Notes: generated by a model not told the origin, from the sequence alone. A stretch of DNA of 64,000 nt from Fuscovulum sp. (GCA_035192965.1 CP136571.1:2562501-2626500); one strand, 5' to 3'; positions 53,790-62,204 are shown, numbered from the stretch's first letter. Numbers and translations are program-made.

Positions 53790-55196
53790 TCAGACGGCAG
53801 GCGGATCATAAGGCGGGCGTGATAGCAGGCTTGCCAGCTTTTCGATGCCAGTGGTGAAGCGGTCTTCGGTGATATGACCAGCCAAGGCAAAGCGCACGGC
53901 ATGGGGTGCGCGACCATGGATCAGCGCATATTCATCTGCTGACCGGATCAGCACCCCATCCCCTTCGGCCATCCGTGTAAAGGTCGATGCCCGCCACCCC
54001 ATCGGCAGGCGCAGAAAGGCAAAGCGCAGCCCAGGCTGCCAAGCCAGGTCGAAACGGCCAAGGTGGTTGACGGTGATGCGGATGCGGCGTTCCAGATCCT
54101 CGCCCACGCGCCGACGAATATCTTGTGCTGCCCCGCTCTGGAACAGATGCAGGCACAGGTCGCTGACCGGCTTGGGCAAAGCGAAAAAGGCATGTTGTGC
54201 GGTCAACCGCCCGGTTTCCCCCATGCCGGTGGGACAGGCGATATAGCCAAAGCGCAGCGCGGCAGAGACGGTCTTGGACAGGCTGCCCACATGCCAGACG
54301 CGTTCCGGCGCAAGGGCGCGCAAGGCAGGCCATTCGCTTTCCGACAGGGTGTAGCAATCATCCTCGATTATCTGCAGATCGAAATGCCGCGCGATGGCGG
54401 CAATGCGGCTGCGGCGGTCGGGGGTCATGCGCGCGGTGGTGGGATTCTGCGCCTCGGTCGTCAGGCACAGCACCTGCGCGCCGTGGCGGCGGCAGGCAGC
54501 CTCCAAGGCTTCGGGGATCAGGCCTTGCTCATCGGTTTCCACCCCCACCACCTCGGCCCGGGCAAGGCGGGCGGCATGGCGAAAGCCGGGATAGGCCAGT
54601 TCCTCGGTCAGCACGACAGGCCGGTCCCCACGCAGGCAACACAGAAGGATCAGGCTGATGGCGTTCTGCCCCCCGGCGGTCAGGGCAATGTCTTCTGGCG
54701 AAAGCGGGCCAAGCGCGCGGTCTGAAAGCCAATCGCAGATCGCCTCGCGCAGAGGCAGTTCGCCGCGCTGGGTGGGATAGTCGATCCAGTCATCGCCCAT
54801 TTGCGGGGCAATCGCCTGCATTGCGGCGGTAAAGGCCTGCGCCTGCCCCACATCCGGCAGGCGCGGGGCGCGCAGGTCAATCCGGCCAACCAGTTGATCA
54901 GGTTCACGTTCCAGCAAAAGCGGCTGTGTCGGGCCAAGTCGCGGCGCACGGGCGGCGACAAAGGTTCCGCGCCCGACGGTTGCGGCCAACAGCCCCTCTT
55001 GAGTGGCCAGTGCATAGGCGCGTGACACGGTGCCGGGCGTTACACCCAGAACCCAGGCCAGATCGCGCACGGTGGGCAGCTGTGCGCCTTCGGGCAATTC
55101 GGCAGAGCGGATCGCCTCGCGCAGGGCGCGCGAGAGGGCAAGGTACTTCGGTCCGGGATAGGCCGAAAGATCAGGTTTCCATATTGTGCCGGTCAC
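53790..55196 (-). CDS. MocR/PdxR-type regulator (GntR domain with aminotransferase domain)
   Basis: The 468-residue protein has an N-terminal GntR winged helix (about residues 18-82, 'QLPTVRDLAWVLGVTPGTVSRAYALATQEGLL'). It is fused to a fold-type I aminotransferase domain with Lys308 in VGSLSKTVSAALRFGY for PLP, Asp in IIEDDCY and Asn251 in EAQNPT. MocR proteins use PLP or amino-acid adducts as signals. The start is a GTG at 55196. It is divergent from a DUF1127 gene; repeated ATTGTA/G elements in the gap and over its own start suggest it controls both. The ligand is unknown. Confidence 0.9.
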   Translation of the reverse strand: MTGTIWKPDLSAYPGPKYLALSRALREAIRSAELPEGAQLPTVRDLAWVLGVTPGTVSRAYALATQEGLLAATVGRGTFVAARAPRLGPTQPLLLEREPDQLVGRIDLRAPRLPDVGQAQAFTAAMQAIAPQMGDDWIDYPTQRGELPLREAICDWLSDRALGPLSPEDIALTAGGQNAISLILLCCLRGDRPVVLTEELAYPGFRHAARLARAEVVGVETDEQGLIPEALEAACRRHGAQVLCLTTEAQNPTTARMTPDRRSRIAAIARHFDLQIIEDDCYTLSESEWPALRALAPERVWHVGSLSKTVSAALRFGYIACPTGMGETGRLTAQHAFFALPKPVSDLCLHLFQSGAAQDIRRRVGEDLERRIRITVNHLGRFDLAWQPGLRFAFLRLPMGWRASTFTRMAEGDGVLIRSADEYALIHGRAPHAVRFALAGHITEDRFTTGIEKLASLLSRPPYDPPAV

Positions 55197-55271
55197 AATG
55201 TTCCTCTGGCGGCTGCTTGCGCCATATTGTATCCATTTACCTACAAGATCAAGATTATTGTATCAATACAA
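55183..55271. promoter_or_regulatory. Candidate MocR operators between the MocR and DUF1127 genes
   Basis: ATTGTATC occurs twice in the same direction, at 55226-55233 and 55257-55264, 31 bases apart (about three helical turns). The second copy also forms TTGTAT-CA-ATACAA (55258-55271). ATTGTG-N5-CACAAT (55183-55199) overlaps the MocR start codon. MocR regulators often bind spaced direct repeats. Confidence 0.5.
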
Positions 55272-55286
55272 AAAAGGAACCATCCC

Positions 55287-55499
55287 ATGTCTGCCCGCAT
55301 TCTGCACCGCGCCCTGCCCGCGAACCTGCCGCCGCTGTCGCGCCTGCTGGTCACTCTGGCGCTGACTTTTGCAGCCTGGGAGACACGGGCCCGCGGCCGC
55401 CGCGCACTGGCGCGACTGGATGACCACCTGCTGCGCGATATCGGCCTGAATGACGGCCGCGCGACGCGCGAGGTGACGAAACCATTCTGGCAGGACTGA
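55287..55499 (+). CDS. DUF1127 small protein
   Basis: The 70-residue protein ends with the DUF1127 core 'RRALARLDDHLLRDIGLNDGRATREVTKPFW'. It has a hydrophobic, arginine-flanked helix before it (about residues 18-33). Some DUF1127 proteins of Rhodobacter and Agrobacterium bind RNA and act in phosphate, stress or virulence responses. The ATG at 55287 follows an AAAAAGGA ribosome site. It is divergent from the MocR regulator and ends at a strong terminator, so it is a one-gene unit likely controlled by that regulator. Confidence 0.85.
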   Translation: MSARILHRALPANLPPLSRLLVTLALTFAAWETRARGRRALARLDDHLLRDIGLNDGRATREVTKPFWQD

Positions 55500-55526
55500 A
55501 CCCTTTCCTGCCCACGATCCCCTGAC

Positions 55527-55553
55527 TGGCCGGGCTTGCCCGGCCATTTTTTT
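55527..55553 (+). terminator. Rho-independent terminator after the DUF1127 gene
   Basis: TGGCCGGG (55527-55534) pairs with CCCGGCCA (55539-55546) around a CTTG loop, followed directly by seven T. Confidence 0.9.
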
Positions 55554-55579
55554 ACCTGCAAACCCGGCGCTATCCACAA

Positions 55580-55610
55580 AGCAAAAGGCCCGCCGGATGG
55601 CGGGCCTTTC
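55580..55610 (-). terminator. Rho-independent terminator after rpsI
   Basis: AAAGGCCCGCC (55584-55594) pairs perfectly with GGCGGGCCTTT (55599-55609). Read on the minus strand, the stem ends in TTTTGCTTTG. It lies about 20 bases after the rpsI stop. Confidence 0.85.
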
Positions 55611-55629
55611 GCAATTCGTATGGCTGAGA

Positions 55630-56121
55630 TCAGCGCTTCGAGAACTGGAACGACTTGCGGGCCTTGGCCTTGCCGTACTTTTTCCGTTCCACGACGCGCG
55701 AGTCGCGGGTCAGGAAACCGGCGGCCTTCAGCGCGGGGCGCAGCGAGGGTTCGTAGAGTTGCAGCGCCTTGGAGATGCCGTGCTTCACCGCACCGGCCTG
55801 ACCCGACAGGCCACCACCGGCAACGGTGGCGAACACATCGAACTGGCCTTCGACATTGGCGATCTGGAACGGCTGCTTCAGGATCATCTGCAGCACGGGA
55901 CGGGCGAAATAGACCGCCATTTCCTTGCCATTGACCACAACCTTGCCCGAACCGGGCTTGACCCAGACGCGGGCGACCGCGTCCTTGCGCTTGCCCGTCG
56001 CATAGGAGCGGCCGAGCGAGTCACGCTGCGGGGTCTTGGGCGCGGCTGCCTCGGTGGCGGCGGGCGCGGAGGAACCGGCAACGGCGGATTTCAGATCGTC
56101 GAGGGATTTGATGTCAGCCAT
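55630..56121 (-). CDS. rpsI: Small ribosomal subunit protein S9
   Basis: The 163-residue protein has the S9 core '[33 protein letters not shown]' and the basic end '[17 protein letters not shown]', which reaches the P-site tRNA. The first 35 residues are an Ala-rich extension common in alphaproteobacteria. It follows rplM by two bases in the conserved rplM-rpsI operon and is closed by a terminator. Confidence 0.98.
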   Translation of the reverse strand: MADIKSLDDLKSAVAGSSAPAATEAAAPKTPQRDSLGRSYATGKRKDAVARVWVKPGSGKVVVNGKEMAVYFARPVLQMILKQPFQIANVEGQFDVFATVAGGGLSGQAGAVKHGISKALQLYEPSLRPALKAAGFLTRDSRVVERKKYGKAKARKSFQFSKR

Positions 56122-56123
56122 GA

Positions 56124-56588
56124 TCAGGCGCTCCGCGTGTTCTTCGGGTTCAGAACCTTGAGGTCCAGAACGGTGGGCTGCTGGGCTTCATGCGGATGCT
56201 CGGCCCCGGCGTAAACGCGCAGGTTGGTCATCTGCTGACGGCCAAGACGGTTGCGGGTGATCATCCGCTCCACGGCCTTGACGACGACACGCTCGGGGTG
56301 GTTGCCCTCAAGCACCTGGCGCGCGGTGCGCTGCTTGATGCCGCCCGGGTGGCCGGTGTGCCAGTAGTAGACCTTGTCATCGCGCTTCTTGCCGGTCATC
56401 TGGATTTTGTCGGCGTTGATGACGATGACGTTGTCACCCATGTCCATATGGGGGGTGAAGGTCGGCTTGTTCTTGCCGCGCAGGATGTTTGCGACGATCG
56501 TTGCAAGGCGGCCCAGAACGATGCCTTCGGCATCGATCAGGATCCACTTCTTGTCGATATCCGCAGGTGTTGCGGTAAAGGTTTTCAT
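56124..56588 (-). CDS. rplM: Large ribosomal subunit protein L13
   Basis: The 154-residue protein shows the L13 pattern '[53 protein letters not shown]', then '[29 protein letters not shown]'. L13 is an early assembly protein of the large subunit. A GC-rich hairpin (GGGGG/CCCCC around TGTT) lies 15-35 bases before its ATG on the minus strand and could serve as a leader structure. Confidence 0.98.
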   Translation of the reverse strand: MKTFTATPADIDKKWILIDAEGIVLGRLATIVANILRGKNKPTFTPHMDMGDNVIVINADKIQMTGKKRDDKVYYWHTGHPGGIKQRTARQVLEGNHPERVVVKAVERMITRNRLGRQQMTNLRVYAGAEHPHEAQQPTVLDLKVLNPKNTRSA

Positions 56589-56687
56589 ATCGAACCCTGT
56601 GAGTTGATGCGGGGGAACACCCCCCGGAAGCTTGGATGCGGGCTTATCGCGTGAAGCGCTGCGCGGGTCAAGGGGAGGTTAGATGAT

Positions 56688-56715
56688 TTAATAAAGCAAA
56701 ATCAATGCTTTGCAA
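56688..56715 (-). promoter_or_regulatory. Candidate promoter of rplM-rpsI
   Basis: On the minus strand, TTGCAA (56715-56710) and TATTAA (56693-56688) are 16 bases apart, about 100 bases before the rplM ATG. The stretch is unusually AT-rich for this DNA. A GGTAT-TATT-ATACC inverted repeat (56720-56733) lies just upstream and could be an operator or the end of the sseB-like transcript. Confidence 0.4.
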
Positions 56716-56759
56716 AAACGGTATTATTATACCCCATCTTTATGGGCCGGCAACACGGC

Positions 56760-57542
56760 CTAGCGCAGCTTTGGCGGACGATCGGGGTTCATTCCCGGCG
56801 CCGAGGGTGCGGGCGGATCTGCGGCTTCTGGACGGGGCAAATCAAAACGATGGGCCACGCGGGCCATGGCGAGGGTTGCCGGATCGGAGGTCTGAAGGAA
56901 CGCCACGTCGATTTCGCCCGCATCAATGCCCGAGAACGACAGCGCCTCGCCCGCAGCGCGTGCAAGTGCCGCCTCGGCCTCCGGTGCGGCATCGACAAAG
57001 GCCAGCATGTGCCCCCGACGCCCGCCGCGATAGGTGACGGCCGCCAGCAGAGCGCAGAGCGCCAGCCCACCTGCGCGCAGCAGTTTCGCCTCTAGCCCCG
57101 TGATCAGGCGTGTTGGCAGTCCCTTTGGCGCGTCAAAGCTTTCGGGCAGCGCTTCGACCGCCTCGGGTTCGGCATCCAGCATCCCCGACAGCCAGTCCAG
57201 CGCCTCGGGCGGCAGGATCATCTGGGATGGGGCGACGCCCAGATTGACCCCCAGCCCGACCCCCTGCCCCGCCAGAACCTGTGCGATTACCCGTCCCGGC
57301 AGCGCGGCGTAGGGCGCAATGCCGCCTGAAAACTCGGCCAGCCGTTCCTCCAGATCGAAGATCAGGACGACTGGCCCGCTGTCCAGCGGAAAGATGCGGG
57401 GTTTGATGTCGGCCCCCTGCGCCTCTTCCTCCAACAGAAGAAAGAACTCGCCATCGGCCAGAACCTCATAGAACCGCAGGCGGTCTGCATCGGCGGCACC
57501 GTCCTGTTCCATCGCGGCATAGGCTGTGTCGAGCGGGGTCAT
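56760..57542 (-). CDS. SseB-family protein
   Basis: The 260-residue protein has the SseB N-terminal domain: 'ADRLRFYEVLADGEFFLLLEEEAQ', 'RIFPLDSGPVVLIFDLEERLAEFSG' and 'NLGVAPSQMILPPEALDWL'. E. coli SseB has been linked to serine-sensitivity and sulfur transfer, with no firm reaction. A hydrophobic, Ala-rich middle part and a Pro-rich tail complete the protein. It starts 13 bases after the UDG-family gene, so the two may be one transcription unit. Confidence 0.78.
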   Translation of the reverse strand: MTPLDTAYAAMEQDGAADADRLRFYEVLADGEFFLLLEEEAQGADIKPRIFPLDSGPVVLIFDLEERLAEFSGGIAPYAALPGRVIAQVLAGQGVGLGVNLGVAPSQMILPPEALDWLSGMLDAEPEAVEALPESFDAPKGLPTRLITGLEAKLLRAGGLALCALLAAVTYRGGRRGHMLAFVDAAPEAEAALARAAGEALSFSGIDAGEIDVAFLQTSDPATLAMARVAHRFDLPRPEAADPPAPSAPGMNPDRPPKLR

Positions 57543-57555
57543 CGGTCAGTCTCCA

Positions 57556-58185
57556 TCAGGGCGCCTCCATCAGATGGCGGATCGCCGCGCGCAGGTCGGG
57601 CAGAAGTTCTGCCGCGAACCACGGATTGCGTTTCAGCCACCCGGTATTGCGCCAGGACGGATGCGGCAAGGGCCAGATGCCACGCGCGGCGTGGCTGCGC
57701 CAATCCGTCACCCGTGCGGTGACATCGCCGGGGCCAATATGCCAGCGCTGCGCAGCGCCGCCTACGGCGAGCACCAGGCGGATCGCGGGAAGGGATGCCA
57801 TCACCCTGCCCCGCCATTCCCGGGCACAAACTGGGGGCGGCGGCAGATCGGCCCCCTTTGCATCATAGCCGGGAAAGCAGAATGCCATGGGCACGATGGC
57901 AACCCGGTCCAGATCATAGAATTCAGTCATCGACAGGCCGGTCCAATCGCGCAGACGATCCCCGGACGGATCAGTAAAAGGCCGGCCCGAGGCATGCACC
58001 CGCGCGCCGGGAGCCTGACCCGCAATCAACAACCGCGCGGTTGGGGCGAACCACGTCACCGGGCGCGGGGCATGGGCGGTGGCGGTCGCAGCGAAGCGGT
58101 CGGCACAAATCCTGCAAGCGCCGATCCGAACGGCAAGGTCCGCTGTCTGTTGGGCCGGGCTGCTTTGGGCAGAGGGGGTGTGCAT
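57556..58185 (-). CDS. Uracil-DNA glycosylase-family protein
   Basis: The 209-residue protein has the UDG-fold motif 1 as LIAGQAPGARVHASGRPF and motif 2 as LPHPSWRN, in the order of the SPOUT-independent UDG superfamily (PF03167-like). The N-terminal CRIC and later 'PPPPVCAREWRGRVM' resemble family 4-like members, but the canonical GE-APG is GQ-APG. Whether it removes uracil or another damaged base is not clear. It is divergent from the NhaA-like gene. Confidence 0.82.
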   Translation of the reverse strand: MHTPSAQSSPAQQTADLAVRIGACRICADRFAATATAHAPRPVTWFAPTARLLIAGQAPGARVHASGRPFTDPSGDRLRDWTGLSMTEFYDLDRVAIVPMAFCFPGYDAKGADLPPPPVCAREWRGRVMASLPAIRLVLAVGGAAQRWHIGPGDVTARVTDWRSHAARGIWPLPHPSWRNTGWLKRNPWFAAELLPDLRAAIRHLMEAP

Positions 58186-58345
58186 GAAGCGCTTCTTTGG
58201 CGGAAACAGGGAGGATGGCTCAGGACCATGGGCCGTTCATGGCGCGCAGGCAACACCTGCCGCCCTGCTGTCGCAAAGCGGCTTGCATGGGGCCGGGGCC
58301 AGGCATAGGCCGCTGATAGCCATCCCTGCTGCGGGTCATGCGCCG

Positions 58346-59557
58346 ATGTATCGTGTCTCACCCTTTGTTCGACGCTTTGCCTGGGCGCTTTTGGGCGGTG
58401 CCGCCATAGCGACGGTTTGGGTGAACCTGTCGCCGGGCAGTTATTACGATGCGATGGAATACCGGCTGATTGATCTGGCAAAACCGAACTGGATCGCGGG
58501 TGACAGTTTGGTCATTTCACCGATGACCGTGGCGTCAGAATTGTTGATGGCCTTCTTTCTGTTCTTTGTGGGCAAGGAGCTGTGGGAGGCGCTGGTCCTG
58601 CAACGCGGCGCCCTGTCCGGACGTAGGGCGTTGCTTCCCGCAGGGGCCGTGCTGGGCGGAAGTCTTGGCGCCATCCTTTTCTGGCTGATCCATTCCGCGC
58701 TGTTCGCGGCTGAGGAATGGGTGTCTTGGGGCGCAGGTTGGCCGGTGCCCATCGGATCAGAGATCGTGCTGGGCTATGTCGCCGGGCGGATGGTGTTCGG
58801 CGCGGGCCATCCGGCGCTGCATCTGCTGCTGCTGATTTCCATCGCGACGAATATCATCGGAATTCTGCTGCTTGGGCTGGCCTATCCCTATGCCGGGCTG
58901 GAATGGCTGTGGCTGTTGTTGCCGTTGGGTGCATCGCTGACGGTCTGGCGGTTCTATGGGCAAAGCCCGCAGGCAGGCGAGTCCGAGCGCGAAAGACGGC
59001 GCGGTCTGGCGCTGTGGCCGTATCTGCTGGCGGGCCTGCTGTCCTGGATCGGGGTGGTTGCGGCAGGGCTGCCCGGGGCTTTGGGCCTGTTGCCGATCAT
59101 CCCGGCCATTCCCCATGCCGATCGCGCCTTTGGCCTGTTCGCCGAGGCCGAAGAATATCTGCATGATCCGCTGAACCGGCTTGCGCATCTACTGGTGAAG
59201 CCGCTGTCGGTGATGCTGTTCCTGTTTGGGCTGTCGCGCGGAGGGATTGACCTTGCTGCGCTGGCCCCGACCACCGGTACCGTTTTGGCGGCCTTGTGGA
59301 TTGGCAAGCCGGTTGGGCTGTTCCTTGGCGCATTGGCCGCCGCGCGGCTGTTCCGTCTGCCGATGCCGGCGGGTATCCGCATTCGCGATCTGCTGCTGGT
59401 CGCGGTGATTTCCGGCATGGGCTTTACCGCGCCCTTGCTGGCGTTGGATACCGCCTTGCCCGGCGGCGCGATGACCGAAGCGGCACGCCTTGGCCTTGCG
59501 CTGTCATTACTGGCCTGGCCGGCTGCCATCCTTATGTCACGGATCGTTGCGCGGTGA
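58346..59557 (+). CDS. NhaA-like membrane protein lacking the essential aspartates
   Basis: The 403-residue protein aligns by eye with the NhaA Na+/H+ antiporter along its length: 'LLMAFFLFFVGKELWEALV', 'RRALLPAGAVLGGSLGA', GWPVPIGSEI, 'IGKPVGLFLGALAAARL' and 'VISGMGFTAPLLA'. The helix corresponding to E. coli TM V has SIATNIIG in place of the ion-binding I-D-D-L-G, so Asp163 and Asp164 are absent. The Asp133 position is Glu139. The lysine of GKPLG is kept (Lys321). It may transport something else or act as a sensor. The ATG at 58346 is preferred; an in-frame ATG at 58184 would overlap the divergent gene's start. Confidence 0.75.
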   Translation: MYRVSPFVRRFAWALLGGAAIATVWVNLSPGSYYDAMEYRLIDLAKPNWIAGDSLVISPMTVASELLMAFFLFFVGKELWEALVLQRGALSGRRALLPAGAVLGGSLGAILFWLIHSALFAAEEWVSWGAGWPVPIGSEIVLGYVAGRMVFGAGHPALHLLLLISIATNIIGILLLGLAYPYAGLEWLWLLLPLGASLTVWRFYGQSPQAGESERERRRGLALWPYLLAGLLSWIGVVAAGLPGALGLLPIIPAIPHADRAFGLFAEAEEYLHDPLNRLAHLLVKPLSVMLFLFGLSRGGIDLAALAPTTGTVLAALWIGKPVGLFLGALAAARLFRLPMPAGIRIRDLLLVAVISGMGFTAPLLALDTALPGGAMTEAARLGLALSLLAWPAAILMSRIVAR

Positions 59558-59639
59558 GGCCGGGTTTGGCCGTTATTGATGCATCGTTCAGGAAACAGTG
59601 CCACGATTTCTTGAACCATTGTCAGGTGCCCGTCGATTC

Positions 59640-59665
59640 CGACATAATGTCGCCCAAAACGGGCG
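59640..59665. promoter_or_regulatory. Adjacent palindromes upstream of the capsule genes
   Basis: CGACAT-A-ATGTCG (59640-59652) is followed by CGCCC-AAAAC-GGGCG (59651-59665), sharing two bases. They lie about 135-160 bases before kpsT, in the 241-base gap that should hold its promoter. Nothing else was recognised there. Confidence 0.35.
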
Positions 59666-59798
59666 CTAGGCGGCAAGGCAAGGCGCATATGTCAGCCCGG
59701 AGCACCGCCGTCGCAAGACGGGGGCGACATTCGGGAAACGGTCCGGAAAGACGGGCAATGAGGCAGACGACACGGTCTTTGGCAGGGGAAGGGCAGGA

Positions 59799-60458
59799 AT
59801 GATCGAGTTCGACAACGTCTCGAAGTCCTTCTGGACAGGCAAGACGCGTAAGGTGATCCTCGATCAGGCCACGTTCCGCGTGGAACTCGGCAATTCTCTG
59901 GGCATTCTGGCCCCGAACGGCACCGGCAAGACCACCATCATCAACATGATGGCCGGGCTGGAACAACCCGACGAAGGCACGATCAAGCGGTCGTCCCGCA
60001 TCTCTTTTCCGCTGGGGTTCATGGGCGGGGTCGTTAACCGCCACAGTGCGACGGAAAACTCGCGCTACATCGCCCGCCTTTATGGGCTTGACCCTGATTA
60101 TGTTGAAAGCTTCTGCCGTTGGCTCTGCGGGATCGGCGAGTATTTCGACATGCCGGTCGGCACTTACTCGTCAGGGATGCGGGGGCGGTTCTCCTTTGCC
60201 TTGCTCCTTGCACTGGAGTTTGACATCTACCTGATTGATGAAGGTATGCCCGGAACCACGGATGCCGACTTCAACCGCAAGGCAGGATCGATCCTGCGCC
60301 AACGTCTGCGCGACGCGACCGTGATCGTGGTGTCGCATCAGGCCTCCACACTTGAAAAATTCTGTCGCTCCGCCGCCGTTCTGATGAACGGTCGGCTGCA
60401 CATGTTCGACACCCTCGAAGAAGCGAAACGGCTGTATAATTATGAAACTCAAGGTTAA
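59799..60458 (+). CDS. kpsT: Capsular polysaccharide ABC exporter, ATP-binding protein KpsT
   Basis: The 219-residue ATPase has Walker A LAPNGTGKTTIINM (about residues 37-50), a KpsT-type signature 'YSSGMRGRFSFALLLALEFDIYLIDE' in place of LSGGQ, and the H-loop VIVVSHQASTLEKFC. KpsT powers export of group 2 type capsular polysaccharide through KpsM. The ATG at 59799 follows a GGGAAGGGCAGG ribosome site. It overlaps kpsE by 17 bases. A KpsM permease gene is not in the window. Confidence 0.92.
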   Translation: MIEFDNVSKSFWTGKTRKVILDQATFRVELGNSLGILAPNGTGKTTIINMMAGLEQPDEGTIKRSSRISFPLGFMGGVVNRHSATENSRYIARLYGLDPDYVESFCRWLCGIGEYFDMPVGTYSSGMRGRFSFALLLALEFDIYLIDEGMPGTTDADFNRKAGSILRQRLRDATVIVVSHQASTLEKFCRSAAVLMNGRLHMFDTLEEAKRLYNYETQG

Positions 60459-62196
60459 GCGGTACAATACACGCCGTCCCGAGCCGCTGCCGGATCCGGT
60501 CGCGGCCCAACCGGTGCCATCGCGGCCCATGCAGCGGCCGATGCCTACCCCGGTTACGCCGATGGGCGATTTCCGGCAGGTGGAGTCTGACCGCCCGGCC
60601 CAAGCCCCATCCTCGATGGGGGCCGATGAAGCGCTGTTTGCGCAAGCCGAGGATGGTTTTGGCGCGATCCCCTTTCCGACCGCCGCAGTCTCCACGCAAG
60701 GGGCGGCGAATGCCGTTTCCTCGCCGTCTGAGGCGGCGTCGGCCACCGATCTGGACGCCATTCGTCGCGAAGGGCTGACGGGCCGCCAGTTGCGCCTTGC
60801 CCGCCGCATGGCCCAGAAATACGGCCTGCCCGCCACATCGGATTTTGACGCCGTGCGCCTGTTGCGCCAGGCCGGGCTGGACCCGTTCCGCGCCAACCCT
60901 GTGGTCGAGATCGTCGCCGAGGACGCAGAAGGTGATGCGGGCCAGCCGCCGCAGCGGGCGGGGTCCATGATGCCTGTCCCCGCGGGTGCGCGCCTGCCGC
61001 AGACGATCAAGCCCGTGAAGATGCCCGCGCAGGGCGAAGAGGTGAACCACGCGGCTGAAATCCTGAAGATGCAGCAGGATCTGGCCCGCCGCCGCCGCCG
61101 CCGGTCGATGCTGATGATGGCGCGGCTGTTCTTCTTCGTGATCCTGCCAACCTTTCTGGCGGGCTTCTATTACTATCGCATTGCCACGCCGCTTTACGCC
61201 ACAAAGACGGAATTCGTGATCCAGCAGGCCATGCCGCAACAGGCTTCCGGCAGTTCGCTTGGCGGGCTGGCCAGCACGCCAATGGCCAATATGCAGGACT
61301 CGATCACGGTGCAGGGTTATCTGCAATCGCGTGATGCCATGCTGCGCCTGGATCAGGATATCGGGTTCCGCAACGTCTTTGCTGCCCCCGACATCGACCC
61401 GATTCAGCGTCTGGCCCCCGACGCCACGAATGAGGCCGCCTACAAGATCTATCAGCGCAATGTCCGCGTGTCCTATGACCCGACGGAGGGCATCATCCGG
61501 ATGGAGGTGATCGCCCCCGATCCCGAGGTTTCGGTCCGCTTTGCCGATGCGCTGATCGGCTATGCCGAAGAGCAGGTCGATCAATTGACCCAGCGCCTGC
61601 GCGAAGACGCAATGAAGGGCGCCCGCGAAAGCTATACCGAGGCCGAAACCGCCCTGCTGGAGGCGCGCCAGCGCGCCGTCACCTTGCAGGAAACCTTCAA
61701 GGTGTTGTCGTCCGAAGTGGAGGTCAGCCTGATTACCGGCCAGATCGGCCAGTTGGAAGGGCAGTTGACCGCAGACCGCCTGTCGCTGGCGCAGATGGAG
61801 TCGAACGCCACGCCGAACCAAGCACGGATGGAGCCGCTGAAACGCCGTATCGCTACGCTGGAAAGCGAGATCGCGCTGCTACGGTCAAAGCTGGTAGAAG
61901 AAGATAGTTCCGGCCAATCGCTGGCCCGGGTGCAATCCGAATTGGCCATCGCGCAGGCGGATGCCGATACCCGGCAGATGATGCTGTCGCAATCGCTGCA
62001 ATCCATGGAAACGGCGCGGATCGAGGCCAATCGTCAAGCGCGCTATATCTCACTCTCGGTCGCCCCCGTGGCCCCGGACGAGGCGACCTATCCCCGCGCA
62101 TTCGAGAATACGATGGTGGCGATGATGATCTTCGCCGGTATATACCTCATTCTGTCGATGACCGCGGCAATCCTGCGCGAACAGGTCTCGGCCTGA
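60442..62196 (+). CDS. kpsE: Capsule export inner-membrane protein KpsE with long N-terminal extension
   Basis: The 584-residue protein has a KpsE/Wzz-type body. TM1 is at about 225-243 and is followed by 'YATKTEFVIQ'. A periplasmic coiled-coil part covers about 380-540, and a final TM ('MVAMMIFAGIYLILSMTAAIL') lies near the C-terminus. Usual KpsE is about 380-400 residues. Here about 200 cytoplasmic residues are added, Pro/Ala-rich with one ordered block at 111-150 (LTGRQLRLARRMAQKYGL and SDFDAVRLLRQAGLDPF). I recall the same block in capsule proteins of other Rhodobacteraceae. KpsE links KpsMT to the outer-membrane channel. Confidence 0.88.
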   Translation: MKLKVKRYNTRRPEPLPDPVAAQPVPSRPMQRPMPTPVTPMGDFRQVESDRPAQAPSSMGADEALFAQAEDGFGAIPFPTAAVSTQGAANAVSSPSEAASATDLDAIRREGLTGRQLRLARRMAQKYGLPATSDFDAVRLLRQAGLDPFRANPVVEIVAEDAEGDAGQPPQRAGSMMPVPAGARLPQTIKPVKMPAQGEEVNHAAEILKMQQDLARRRRRRSMLMMARLFFFVILPTFLAGFYYYRIATPLYATKTEFVIQQAMPQQASGSSLGGLASTPMANMQDSITVQGYLQSRDAMLRLDQDIGFRNVFAAPDIDPIQRLAPDATNEAAYKIYQRNVRVSYDPTEGIIRMEVIAPDPEVSVRFADALIGYAEEQVDQLTQRLREDAMKGARESYTEAETALLEARQRAVTLQETFKVLSSEVEVSLITGQIGQLEGQLTADRLSLAQMESNATPNQARMEPLKRRIATLESEIALLRSKLVEEDSSGQSLARVQSELAIAQADADTRQMMLSQSLQSMETARIEANRQARYISLSVAPVAPDEATYPRAFENTMVAMMIFAGIYLILSMTAAILREQVSA

Positions 62197-62204
62197 GGAA
62201 CAAG

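Noticed and set aside
56575..56600. tRNA-like T-loop sequence (GGGTTCGA on the minus strand)
   Set aside because: It lies directly before the rplM start with no acceptor stem, anticodon arm or CCA, so it is part of the ribosome-site region.
59558..59798. A gene in the gap before kpsT (frame running from 59296 to 59802)
   Set aside because: The frame overlaps the NhaA-like gene out of register and has no protein-like pattern; the gap is better read as a promoter region.
60271..61821. 516-codon frame on the minus strand opposite kpsT and kpsE
   Set aside because: His/Arg/Gly-rich translation without domains, fully opposite two well-supported genes.
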